From positions 1 through 64,000 of the forward strand of contig NZ_JAJNAL010000017.1 in the NCBI RefSeq assembly GCF_022271405.1: a stretch of 64,000 bases of DNA. Reading direction: 5' to 3'. This document shows, piece by piece, positions 17,226 through 25,707 of this stretch. The number at the start of each line of letters is the position of its first letter. Within the stretch, counting starts at the first letter, position 1. A program made the position numbers and the translations under genes. The notes beneath the pieces are model-generated. The model searched no databases. It saw nothing but the letters and a program-made list of their open reading frames with translations, and was not told the origin of the DNA. This DNA comes from Rhodopseudomonas infernalis. Its GTDB lineage: Bacteria > Pseudomonadota > Alphaproteobacteria > Rhizobiales > Xanthobacteraceae.

Positions 17226-17442
17226 CCGTCGTTCCGGGGCGCGCGTAGCGCGAACCCGGAAGCTCGTCTGTGGACACCAGCCTCTCCACGTCATTCCGGG
17301 ATGCGCTGCGAAGCAGCGCAGGCCCGGAATCCATATCCACTGTCATTGCATTGAAGCACGGCTGCTGCAACGCCCATGTATCACCGAGAGTCCAGGGAGT
17401 ATGGATTCCGGGTTCGCGCTTCGCGCGCCCCGGAATGACGAG
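17226..17442. repeat. GTCATTCCGGGG-type palindrome cluster
   Basis: At least three half-elements occur: 17228-17262, 17289-17333 and 17400-17440, all containing CCGGGG/CCCGGAAT motifs in opposing orientation. The same family occurs at 22511-22622 and 57292-57412. It fills the space between the converging ligase and SDR genes. Confidence 0.7.
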
Positions 17443-17462
17443 AGGTTGGTAATCGAAGCGAG

Positions 17463-18194
17463 CTACGCCGTATTCCCGGCGTCGATGGTTTGCACCGATC
17501 CGGTGATGTTGCGGCCGCCGTCGCCGAGCAGGTACTCGACCATGCGGGCGACGTCGTCGGCTTCGGCGAGGCGGCGCAGGGCGCTGCGGTTCGCGATCTT
17601 GTCGCGGCCTTCGCCGGCGAGGCCAGAGGTCAGCTCGGTGTCGATGAAGCCGGGCGCGATGGCGTTGACGGTGATGCCGAGCCGGCCGACTTCGCGCGCC
17701 AGCGACCGCGTGAAGCCGATCGCCGCCGCCTTGGTGGCGCCGTACACCGACAGGCCGTTGTAGCCGGTCGAGCCGATGATCGATGACATGTTGATGATCC
17801 GCCCGCCGCCATCCGCCATCATGTTGCGGACGACGTACTTGGTCAGCACCATCGGCGAGGTTACGTTGATGCGCAGCAGCGCTTCGATCTGGCTGTTGTG
17901 CATCGTCGCCAGCACGCCCTCGGTGCCGATGCCGGCATTGTTGACGAGGCCGTAGATGGAGCCGAACTCGCGGCGCAGTTCCTTGACGAAGCCGGGGATG
18001 GCGTCGATCTCGCCGAGATCGAACGGCTTGAAGGCGATCGAGCCGTCGCCGTTCGCCGCGGCCGCGATCGCGGCCTTCAGCTCGTCGCTCTCGCGCCGCG
18101 CCACGGCGATCACCCCGTAACCGCCGGCTGCGAGGCGCTGCGCGATCGCCAGCCCGATGCCGCGGCTGCCGCCGGTCACGACGACTTTACGCAT
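17463..18194 (-). CDS. FabG-like short-chain dehydrogenase/reductase
   Basis: This 243-residue classical SDR has the cofactor motif TGGSRGIG (9-16 region), NNAGIG, the catalytic SS...YGATK segment (NMSSIIGSTGY; VYGATKAA) and the C-terminal GSVQTIDAGNTA typical of FabG-type 3-oxoacyl-ACP reductases. The ATG at 18194 overlaps the stop of the adenylate-forming ligase by 8 nt, so the two are co-translated. With ACP2 in the same operon, the likely substrate is a carrier-bound 3-oxo or imino group, inferred from context. Confidence 0.9.
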   Translation of the reverse strand: MRKVVVTGGSRGIGLAIAQRLAAGGYGVIAVARRESDELKAAIAAAANGDGSIAFKPFDLGEIDAIPGFVKELRREFGSIYGLVNNAGIGTEGVLATMHNSQIEALLRINVTSPMVLTKYVVRNMMADGGGRIINMSSIIGSTGYNGLSVYGATKAAAIGFTRSLAREVGRLGITVNAIAPGFIDTELTSGLAGEGRDKIANRSALRRLAEADDVARMVEYLLGDGGRNITGSVQTIDAGNTA

Positions 18195-19569
18195 GACGGG
18201 CCAGCTTGCCGGAGGCGGTGACGTCGAGCTGCGGCACGAAGTTGACCACCGCCGGCACCTTGTGGGCCGGCAGCGCACGCCTGCACTCGGCGAGGATCGC
18301 CTCGCGGATCTCGCCGGTGCGTCCGGAGTCCGACACGTTGGCCAGCAGCACGTCGGCGACCACCAGCGCGCCGGTGATCGGGCTGCGCCGCGAGCGGATC
18401 CGCGTCATGCGGACCGCGGGGTGACGGTTGATCACGGCTTCGACTTCCTCCGGATGCACTTTTAGGCCGCCGACATTGATGATGCCGTCGCGGCGGCCGA
18501 CGAAGTAGTAACGATCGTCACGCAGCTCGACCATGTCGCCCGTGTCGATGAAGCCCTCGGCATCGGCGAGCTGCGGTGCGCCGGCGCCGACGTAAGTATG
18601 CGCGGTGCGGCCGGAGCGGATCCGCAGCGAGCCGTCGACGACCTTCATCTCGACGCCGGTGGGGCTGGTGCCGATCATCGCGGCGGGAAAGCCCTCGCGA
18701 CCATCATTGACCGCGAAGCCGACGCCGGCCTCGGTCGACGCGTAGGCATGGCCGATCGACGCGTCGGGAAAGGCGCGGCGCAGGCTGTCGAGCACCGCCT
18801 GGTCGGCGATCTCGCCCGACAGCCGCACGTAGTTCGGGCGGAAGCTGGTGATCGCGGCACTCATCAGCGCCTTGCGCCAATGCGACGGCGTTCCCGAAAG
18901 ATGCGTGACGCCGCGTGCGGCGAGCCGCGCCAGATGATTGATCACCTGCTCGCCCGGCGCCGACAGCACCATCGAGCCGCCGCCGAGCACGGCGCGCAGG
19001 AAGATCTGCAGACCGCCGTAGCGGCGGATGTCGTAGAAGGTCGCCCAGGTCGGCGGCGTGCCAGACGGCGCACCATCGGCAACGATCGCGCCGGTCAGGG
19101 CAGCCAGCGTATGGGCCACGATCTTCGGCGCACCTGTGGTGCCGGAGGTCAGCATCAGCCACTGCGTGCTATGCGCCAGCTCCGGCGGCTGCGCCGACCG
19201 CAACGGCAGCGCTGCCGGCACGATCAGGTCGACGCCGAGGCCGGCCCAGCGTGCCGCATCGTCGGTCACGATCGCGTCGATCTGCGCGTCCGCGATCAGC
19301 GTGGCGGCGTAGTCCATGTTGAAGTCGGGCGGGCACAGCAGCATCCGCCGCACCACGCCATCGAGCTCGATCATCGCGATGCCGCTGAGCAGCTGCGTCG
19401 ACAGCGACAGCACCACGGCGCGGCCCGCCAGCTCCGGGAGTCGGCCGCCCAGCACGGTTCCGCGTGCGATGTCGGCGATCGCGACGGTGTCTGCCGCGTC
19501 GGACAGCGTGCGGTCGCTCACACCCGCCGCGAGATAGTTGCGCAGCGCGCTGATTTCACGCGGGGACAT
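18187..19569 (-). CDS. Adenylate-forming ligase (AMP-dependent acyl/aminoacyl ligase)
   Basis: This 460-residue ANL-superfamily enzyme has the P-loop MLTSGTTGAPKI, the AYASTEAGVG A5-type motif, FIDTGDMVELRDDRYYFVGR and the hinge region, with the C-terminal catalytic lysine in ASGKLAR. It is free-standing and somewhat shorter than typical CoA ligases (500-560). It overlaps ACP2 by 14 nt and the SDR by 8 nt, so it probably loads its acid directly onto ACP2. The substrate is unknown. Confidence 0.88.
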   Translation of the reverse strand: MSPREISALRNYLAAGVSDRTLSDAADTVAIADIARGTVLGGRLPELAGRAVVLSLSTQLLSGIAMIELDGVVRRMLLCPPDFNMDYAATLIADAQIDAIVTDDAARWAGLGVDLIVPAALPLRSAQPPELAHSTQWLMLTSGTTGAPKIVAHTLAALTGAIVADGAPSGTPPTWATFYDIRRYGGLQIFLRAVLGGGSMVLSAPGEQVINHLARLAARGVTHLSGTPSHWRKALMSAAITSFRPNYVRLSGEIADQAVLDSLRRAFPDASIGHAYASTEAGVGFAVNDGREGFPAAMIGTSPTGVEMKVVDGSLRIRSGRTAHTYVGAGAPQLADAEGFIDTGDMVELRDDRYYFVGRRDGIINVGGLKVHPEEVEAVINRHPAVRMTRIRSRRSPITGALVVADVLLANVSDSGRTGEIREAILAECRRALPAHKVPAVVNFVPQLDVTASGKLARHA

Positions 19570-19801
19570 TCTCGTACGCCTTGATGAAGTCGCCCAGCGT
19601 CACCGGAAAGATCGCGTCGTCGGCGGTGGTGAACGGATCGACGCCGAGCGTGTCCTCGAGCCGTGCGACCAGAATGGCGAAACACAGCGAGTCGAAGCCG
19701 GATTGGTGTAGTACCAGATCGTCGGTGAGCGCCGGCAGCTTGCGGTTCTGCTCGGCTGCGATCTCTTCCATCATCTTCACAATCGTTAACCGTACAGACA
19801 T
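19556..19801 (-). CDS. Second free-standing acyl carrier protein
   Basis: This 81-residue carrier protein has the phosphopantetheine serine at residue 38 in QSGFDSLCFAILV. Its sequence differs from ACP1 at 14395-14667. AGGAAGG precedes the ATG by about 9 nt. It heads an ACP2/ligase/SDR operon with overlapping genes and is divergent from the GNAT-like gene, 105 bp away. The short spacing suggests a compact shared promoter. Confidence 0.88.
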   Translation of the reverse strand: MSVRLTIVKMMEEIAAEQNRKLPALTDDLVLHQSGFDSLCFAILVARLEDTLGVDPFTTADDAIFPVTLGDFIKAYENVPA

Positions 19802-19906
19802 CGTTATTTCGCCTTCCTGATCGATCCGTGAGACAACACCATAGGGCGCAAAGATGAAGCGAATCTATGTGCGTAGCTCGCAATTCCGGTCGATTGGTAA
19901 ACGCTG

Positions 19907-20773
19907 ATGAACGCCCCTCAAGTGCGCTGCCGTGAAATCGTCGAAGGCGATATCGAAGCGGTCTCGGACCTGCTGACGCGGGGGTTTTCGGGTCGTACGC
20001 ACGATTACTGGCGCAGCGGTCTCCACCGCCAGCGCGCACGGGACATTCCGGCTGATTGTCCGCGTTACGGTTATCTGCTCGAGACCGAGGGCCGGCCGGT
20101 CGGCGTGCTGCTGCTGATCTATGCGCCGCGCGGTTCGGGTCTGCTTCGCTGCAACGTGTCGAGCTGGTATGTCGACCCCGAGTTCCGCAACTACGCGACG
20201 ATGCTGACCTCGATGGCGCAGAAGAACAAGGCGGTCACCTACGTCAACATTTCGCCGGCGGTGAATACCTGGCCGATCATCGAGGCGCAGGGCTTCCGCC
20301 GCTATTGCGCCGGCATGTTCGTGGCGGTGCCGCTATTGTCGCGCGCCGAGCCCGGCATGCGGGTCGAACGTATCACCGGCGACACCGGCGCGGTGGCCGG
20401 GCTGCCGGAGGCCGAGTTCGACTTGCTGCGCAGCCACGCCGGCTATGGCTGCCTGTCGCTGGTGGCGCGCGTCGGCGGACAGGCGATGCCGTTCATCTTG
20501 CTGCCGAAGCGGATGAAGCACGGCCGCTATCCGACGCCGGCGATGCAACTGGTGTATTGCCGCGACGTGGCGGAGTTCGTGCGCTGCGCCGGCGCGCTCG
20601 GCCGCGCGCTGCTGTGGCGCGGCGCTCCGCTGGTGGCGCTCGACGCCAACGGACCGATCGACGGTCTGAAGGGCCTCTACTCGGATTCGCGCGGCCGCAA
20701 ATACTTCAAGGGGCCGAACCCGCCGCGGCTCGGCGATCTCACCGAAACCGAACTGGTGCTGTACGGCCCGTGA
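19907..20773 (+). CDS. GNAT-like acyltransferase family protein
   Basis: I do not recognise a specific family for this 288-residue protein. The first 150 residues resemble a GNAT N-acyltransferase fold (REIVEGDIEAVSDLLTRGF; SSWYVDPEFRNYATML; IIEAQGFRRYCAGMF). The second half may be a degenerate repeat of it (VYCRDVAEFVRCAGALGRAL). It lies between the ACP2 operon and the ThDP enzyme, 31 bp upstream of the latter, and is likely co-transcribed with it. Transfer of an acyl group from a carrier protein is plausible but unproven. Confidence 0.65.
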   Translation: MNAPQVRCREIVEGDIEAVSDLLTRGFSGRTHDYWRSGLHRQRARDIPADCPRYGYLLETEGRPVGVLLLIYAPRGSGLLRCNVSSWYVDPEFRNYATMLTSMAQKNKAVTYVNISPAVNTWPIIEAQGFRRYCAGMFVAVPLLSRAEPGMRVERITGDTGAVAGLPEAEFDLLRSHAGYGCLSLVARVGGQAMPFILLPKRMKHGRYPTPAMQLVYCRDVAEFVRCAGALGRALLWRGAPLVALDANGPIDGLKGLYSDSRGRKYFKGPNPPRLGDLTETELVLYGP

Positions 20774-20804
20774 CGGCCGGCGCCTCACAACACAGGGAAA
20801 CGCC

Positions 20805-22484
20805 ATGCATCAACCGCTGAAGAGCCGCACCGCCGCGGAGGCGCTGGTCGATCAACTCGTGATCTGCGGTGTCAAGCACGTGTTCTGCGTGCCGGGCGAG
20901 AGCTTTTTGCCGGTGCTGAACGCGCTGCGCGACCGCGACATCACCATCACGGTGTGCCGCCACGAAGGCGGCGCCGCGATGATGGCGGAGGCGATCGGCA
21001 AGGCGACCGGCCAGCCCGGCATCTGCTTCGTCACTCGCGGGCCGGGCGCCACCAACGCGTCGGCCGGCATTCACGTCGCGCGGCAGGATTCGACGCCGAT
21101 GATCATGTTCGTCGGCCAGGTCGAGCGCAGCGTCAAGGAACGCGAGGCGTTTCAGGAACTCGATTATCGCGCCGTGTTCGGCAGCATGACGAAGTGGACT
21201 ACCGAGATCGACGATGCGGAGCGCGTCACCGAACTGGTGTCGCGCGCGTTCTACACCGCGACCAGCGGCCGGCCCGGTCCTGTCGTGGTGGCGCTGCCGA
21301 AGGATATGCTGAGCGAGCGCGTCAATGTCGGCAACGCGCCCGGTTACAAGCAGGTCGAGACCTCGCCGGGCGACGAGGAAATGCTGGAACTGGCGGCGCT
21401 GCTGGCGAATGCGCAGCAGCCGCTGCTCGTGCTCGGCGGCAGCCGCTGGAGCCTGAAGGCGCGCGAGCAGATCGAGGACTTCGCGACCCGCACCGGTCTG
21501 CCGGTCGCCACCAGCTATCGCCGCGGCACGCTGTTCGACGTGATGCATCCGCGCTATGCGGGCGATCTCGGCCTCGGTCCCAATCCGAAACTGGTGGCGC
21601 GCGCCAAGGCGGCCGACCTGATGGTGCTGATCGGCGGCCGGCTCGGTGAAATCCCGTCGCAGGGCTATGCGTTGCTGGAGAGTCCGGTGCCCGCCACCAA
21701 GCTGGTGCATATCCATCCGGGCGCCGAGGAACTCGGTCGGGTGTATCGGCCGCAACTCGCGATCCACGCCTCGCCGATCCGCTTCGTCGCGGCGCTGAGC
21801 AAGCTCGACATCGCGCCGCAGCCGGCTTGGCGGGAGGCGGCCGATGCGGCGCATGCGGAGTATCTGGCCTGGACCGAGACCGCGACGCCGCAGCCGGGCG
21901 ACGTCAATCTCGGCGAGGTGATGGTCTGGCTGCGCGACAACGTGCCGGCCGACACCATTCTGTGCAACGGCGCCGGCAACTACGCGTCGTGGATCCATCG
22001 CTTCTATCGTTTCCGCAACTACATGACGCACATTGCGCCGACGTCGGCCTCGATGGGCTACGGCATGCCGGCCGCGATCGCGATGCAGCGGCTGCATCCG
22101 GAGCGCCTGGTGCTGTCGGTCAATGGCGACGGCGACTTCCTGATGAGCGGGCAGGAGTTCGCGATCGCCGTGCAATATCGGCTGCCGATCGTCACCATCA
22201 TCGCCGACAACGGCATGTACGGCACCATCCGGATGCATCAGGAGCGCGAATTCCCCGGCCGCGTCGCGGCGACCGAGCTGCATAATCCGGATTTCGCAGC
22301 CTACGCCCGCGCATTCGGCGGCTTCGGCGCGAATGTCGACAAGACCGCCGATTTTCCGGCGGCGTTCGCGGCAGCACGTAGCTCGGGATTGCCGTCGATC
22401 ATCCACCTCAAGATCGACCCCGACGCGATCCTGCCGGGCGCGACGCTGTCGGGCATCAAGCAGGCAGCGCTGGCGAAGGGGTGA
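20805..22484 (+). CDS. ThDP-dependent enzyme, acetolactate synthase-like
   Basis: This 559-residue thiamin diphosphate enzyme has the three domains of the family. The activating Glu54 sits in VCRHEGGAAMM. A central Rossmann-like domain follows. The C-terminal ThDP/Mg site begins at about residue 440 (NGDGDFLMSGQEF; IADNGMYG). It resembles acetolactate synthase large subunits and related carboligases or decarboxylases. No regulatory small subunit is encoded nearby, arguing against a role in branched-chain amino acid synthesis. CAGGGAAA precedes the ATG. The substrate is likely a 2-oxo acid, unspecified. Confidence 0.88.
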   Translation: MHQPLKSRTAAEALVDQLVICGVKHVFCVPGESFLPVLNALRDRDITITVCRHEGGAAMMAEAIGKATGQPGICFVTRGPGATNASAGIHVARQDSTPMIMFVGQVERSVKEREAFQELDYRAVFGSMTKWTTEIDDAERVTELVSRAFYTATSGRPGPVVVALPKDMLSERVNVGNAPGYKQVETSPGDEEMLELAALLANAQQPLLVLGGSRWSLKAREQIEDFATRTGLPVATSYRRGTLFDVMHPRYAGDLGLGPNPKLVARAKAADLMVLIGGRLGEIPSQGYALLESPVPATKLVHIHPGAEELGRVYRPQLAIHASPIRFVAALSKLDIAPQPAWREAADAAHAEYLAWTETATPQPGDVNLGEVMVWLRDNVPADTILCNGAGNYASWIHRFYRFRNYMTHIAPTSASMGYGMPAAIAMQRLHPERLVLSVNGDGDFLMSGQEFAIAVQYRLPIVTIIADNGMYGTIRMHQEREFPGRVAATELHNPDFAAYARAFGGFGANVDKTADFPAAFAAARSSGLPSIIHLKIDPDAILPGATLSGIKQAALAKG

Positions 22485-22510
22485 GGGTGCGGTTTCCTTG
22501 CCACTAGCAC

Positions 22511-22622
22511 CGTCATTCCGGGGCGCGCGCCCTTGCGCGCGAACCCGGAATCCCGAGGTAGTTTGGCACACTGCTTCACCGCGCGAGATTCCGGGTTCGC
22601 GCTACGCGCGCCCCGGAATGAC
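22511..22622. repeat. GTCATTCCGGGG-type palindrome
   Basis: Complementary ends (CGTCATTCCGGGGCGCGCG and CGCGCCCCGGAATGAC) flank internal CCCGGAAT/ATTCCGGG pairs. It lies between the converging ThDP-enzyme and aminotransferase genes. It belongs to the same family as 17226-17442 and 57292-57412. Confidence 0.75.
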
Positions 22623-22670
22623 CGCGGAGAGGACCTTGATTGTTCGATAGTCAGAGGCGGTTGACCGCAC

Positions 22671-23615
22671 TCACCCGTGCGCGAAGTCCCAGTACAGCTT
22701 CCTTGCACGCGCATAAAACGGGCCGGGCTGCAGGGTGCGGTCGTCGATGCGGATGATCGGCTGGACCTTGGCGAAGTTGCCGCTGGCGAAGATCTCGTCG
22801 GCCGTGGTGAAATCCTCGTAGCGCATTGTGGTTTCCACCACGTCGGCGCCGTCGCCCCGCAGCAGGTCGATGACTCGCCGCCGGGTGACGCCGTTGAGGA
22901 AGGTGCCGTTCGGCGCCGGCGTGTAGATCACACCGTCCTTGGCCATGAAGATGTTCGAGTTGCCGAGTTCGGCGATGTTGCCGAGCATGTCGCGCATCAG
23001 GCAATTGCCGAAGCCGCGGCTCTGCGCTTCGATCATCGCGCGTGAATTGTTCGGATACAGGCAGCCGGCCTTGGCGTCGACCACCGCGCAATCGGCGCTC
23101 GGCTTGCGGAACGGCGACAGCGTGATCGACAGGCCGGTCGGTTTCGGCATCGGCGCTTCGTAGATGCACAGGCACCAGTTGGTCGTCTCGGGATCGAACA
23201 GCACGCCGCCGCCGGCGCCGTTCTGCGCCCAGTACATCGGGCGGATGTAGAGCTCAGCTTGGGGGGCGAACCGCTTCAGCCCGTCCTGCACCAGGCCGTG
23301 CCAGGTCGCATGGTCGACCATCGGCTTGAGCTTGAAATTGGTCGCCGACCAGTTGACCCGCGCGATGTGTTTGTCGAGATCAGGCGTCACGCTTTCGAAG
23401 GCGCGCCCGCCGTCGAACACCATCGAGCCGAGCCACGCGGCGTGGGTGCGGGGGCCCATGATCGGCACGTTGCCGTCGTGCCAGTCGCCGTCGAAGAAGG
23501 TCCAGGTCGTCGAGTAGTTCACCGCGGCGACGGCGGGCGCGGCGAGGCGGCTGCGCGGCGGCGGGGCTGCGGTGTCGGGGCGGACAGAGCGGGCTTCAAG
23601 CGTATCGTGCGGCAT
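22671..23615 (-). CDS. Fold-type IV PLP aminotransferase (branched-chain type)
   Basis: This 314-residue class IV aminotransferase has the PLP lysine at about residue 182 (VDAKAGCLYPNN), the MLGNIAELGNSNIF segment and the ASGNFAKVQPI region. Most relatives are annotated as branched-chain amino-acid aminotransferases. The ATG at 23615 overlaps the stop of the acyl-CoA synthetase by one base, so the two are coupled; a GTG one codon earlier is possible. A 2-oxo acid made by the ThDP enzyme could be its substrate, which is inference. Confidence 0.88.
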   Translation of the reverse strand: MPHDTLEARSVRPDTAAPPPRSRLAAPAVAAVNYSTTWTFFDGDWHDGNVPIMGPRTHAAWLGSMVFDGGRAFESVTPDLDKHIARVNWSATNFKLKPMVDHATWHGLVQDGLKRFAPQAELYIRPMYWAQNGAGGGVLFDPETTNWCLCIYEAPMPKPTGLSITLSPFRKPSADCAVVDAKAGCLYPNNSRAMIEAQSRGFGNCLMRDMLGNIAELGNSNIFMAKDGVIYTPAPNGTFLNGVTRRRVIDLLRGDGADVVETTMRYEDFTTADEIFASGNFAKVQPIIRIDDRTLQPGPFYARARKLYWDFAHG

Positions 23616-25435
23616 CACACTCTCACCTCTGCGTTGACGAGACGTCGATAGAGCGCCGCGTCCAGCGCTACGTAGTGGCCGGCTGGGGCATCGGCGAAAT
23701 ACAGCGGATCGCTGATCCGATCGGGGTCGAAGCCGTCGTCGATCAGGTCCTGTTTCTTCTGCTTGAAGGTGCCGGTGATCTCCAGCGCCGGACGCAGCCG
23801 GACAAACAGCGGGCGCGCGAAAGCCGGAAGCCGCTCGGCGACGTGGCGATACAAAGCTTCCAGATCGAAGCCGTCAGCGACCACCAGCGCCGCCATGCCG
23901 GCGCGGCCATCGCTGTGCGGCACAGCCACGCCATAGACGCTGGCGTCGACCACGCCGGGGCAGGTGGCGAGTGTCTCTGCGACTTCGCTCGCCGCGACGT
24001 TCTCGCCCTTCCAGCGGAAGGTGTCGCCGATGCGGTCGACGAAATGAAAGAAACCCTTGTCGTCGCGCAACATCAGGTCGCCGGTGCGAAACCAGGCGTC
24101 GCCGTCCGCGAACACGTCGCGCAGCACTTTCTTGTCGCTCTCCGCCGCGCTGGTGTAGCCCTCGAAGCGGCCGCCGCGCGCATCGGCTTCGCCGATCCGG
24201 CCGATCGCCTCGCCGGCCTCGCCGGGCGCACAACGGATGCAGCGCCCCTCGGCATCGCGCAGCGGCAGTCCGGCCTCGATGTCGAACTTCACGATCGCGG
24301 CCGGAAAGCGATGCGCCAGGAACGACGGGATACGCCCGATCGCCCCTCGCTCGCCCTCGACATTGTAGAGCGAGAAATTGCCTTCGGTTGATGCGTAGAA
24401 TTCGAGGATGCGCGGGATCGCGAACCGGGTCTGGAACGCGTCCCAGACGTCTCCGCGCAGGCCGTTGCCGCAGACGAGTCGCAGCCGATGCCGCGTCTCG
24501 CGCGGCGAGGGCGGCGCCTGTAGCAGATAGCGGCACAGCTCGCCGATATACTGAAACAGTGTGCAGTCCCAGTGAACGATGTCGTCCCAGAACCGGCTCG
24601 CCGAGAACTTCTCGGCGATCACCACCGCGCCGCCGGCCATCAGCATGCTGCCCGGCGCGACCACGCCGCCGACGCTGTGATACACCGGCAGGCAATTGTA
24701 CATCCGGTCGTCGGCCGCGGCATCGGTCAACCCGGCGAACCAGCCGGCCCAGCTCATCACCCGCCGATGCGTCACGCGCGCCGCCTTCGGGAGCCCGGTG
24801 GTGCCGGAGGTGTAGATCAGCAGCGCGAGGTCATCGACGGTGATGTGGCGCTGCTCACGAAGAGCTTTGCCTTCGCTGGCAGCGAGCGCGGGTTCGATCG
24901 AGTTCTCACCGAGGTTTCCGCCGTGCTGCCACAGTCGCGGCGCCGACGTGAGATGTGCGCGGGCGCCGGCGAAAGCGTCGATCAGATCGTGCGCCACGAT
25001 GATGTGCCGAGCCTGCGCGATGTCGATGCAGTGCGCCAGCGAGGCGCCGAGCAGCTGGGTGTTGATCAGTGCCACGACGCCGCCGACGCGTGTGATGCCG
25101 AGCCAGGCGGCCAGATAGTCCGGCCGGTTCGGCATCAGCAGACACACCGTGTCGCCCCTGGCGATGCCATGCGCGATCGCCCAGTTCGCATAGCACCCGA
25201 TGCGGGCCGCGAGCTCGGCGTAGTTCAGCGAGTTCTGCTCGGACAGAATGGCAGGGCGGTCCGGCGTCGCGGCGGCGTGGTCGGCGATGACGTCGGCGAG
25301 CAGGCGATCCGGCTGCTGCTCGATCCGCGCGGTGATCTCGATCGCCTTCAGCCAGCTCTTCGCGACGGACGGTTTTGCGGCCGGCGGAGCACCATTCGAA
25401 GCGGTGGCTATCAATGCGGTTGGTTGCATGTTCAT
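23615..25435 (-). CDS. FATP/FadD6-type acyl-CoA synthetase
   Basis: This 606-residue ANL-superfamily ligase has the P-loop IYTSGTTGLPKAA and the EFYASTEGNFSLYN motif characteristic of the long/very-long-chain FATP-type acyl-CoA synthetases. AWFRTGDLMLRDDKGFFHFVDR and TFKQKKQDL lie near its end. It activates a carboxylic acid as acyl-AMP and then acyl-CoA. The ATG at 25435 or 25429 is the likely start; neither has a strong binding site. It is coupled to the aminotransferase and divergent from the sulfhydrylase, 272 bp away. Confidence 0.87.
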   Translation of the reverse strand: MNMQPTALIATASNGAPPAAKPSVAKSWLKAIEITARIEQQPDRLLADVIADHAAATPDRPAILSEQNSLNYAELAARIGCYANWAIAHGIARGDTVCLLMPNRPDYLAAWLGITRVGGVVALINTQLLGASLAHCIDIAQARHIIVAHDLIDAFAGARAHLTSAPRLWQHGGNLGENSIEPALAASEGKALREQRHITVDDLALLIYTSGTTGLPKAARVTHRRVMSWAGWFAGLTDAAADDRMYNCLPVYHSVGGVVAPGSMLMAGGAVVIAEKFSASRFWDDIVHWDCTLFQYIGELCRYLLQAPPSPRETRHRLRLVCGNGLRGDVWDAFQTRFAIPRILEFYASTEGNFSLYNVEGERGAIGRIPSFLAHRFPAAIVKFDIEAGLPLRDAEGRCIRCAPGEAGEAIGRIGEADARGGRFEGYTSAAESDKKVLRDVFADGDAWFRTGDLMLRDDKGFFHFVDRIGDTFRWKGENVAASEVAETLATCPGVVDASVYGVAVPHSDGRAGMAALVVADGFDLEALYRHVAERLPAFARPLFVRLRPALEITGTFKQKKQDLIDDGFDPDRISDPLYFADAPAGHYVALDAALYRRLVNAEVRV

Positions 25436-25554
25436 GAACGCCGGCCAGGCAATCTGTCGAGAAATCTCGATGCAGTTTATGCGAAACTGCTTGGCGATTG
25501 CTTGTGCCCGCTGTGACAAAGCGTCGGCAAGGTAAACGAATGGAATTGCATAAA

Positions 25555-25567
25555 ATTTGAATCAAAT
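25555..25567. promoter_or_regulatory. Palindrome in divergent region before sulfhydrylase
   Basis: ATTTGA-A-TCAAAT is a perfect 13-bp palindrome between the acyl-CoA synthetase and sulfhydrylase starts. It contains TTTGAATCA (25556-25564), the same 9-mer found in the palindrome at 14874-14890. This hints at a shared regulator, which is unproven. Confidence 0.35.
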
Positions 25568-25707
25568 TCGCTCGAAATGATCATCTGTCGTTAGGGTTAG
25601 TACGTCGTCGTTTCCGAAACTTGTTGTCGAATTAATCCTCCGCGTCTTAGCTAGCAGCATGCGCGAACTGCGTGCGAAGTGCAGGACGCCGATGCGGAGG
25701 TGACGCC

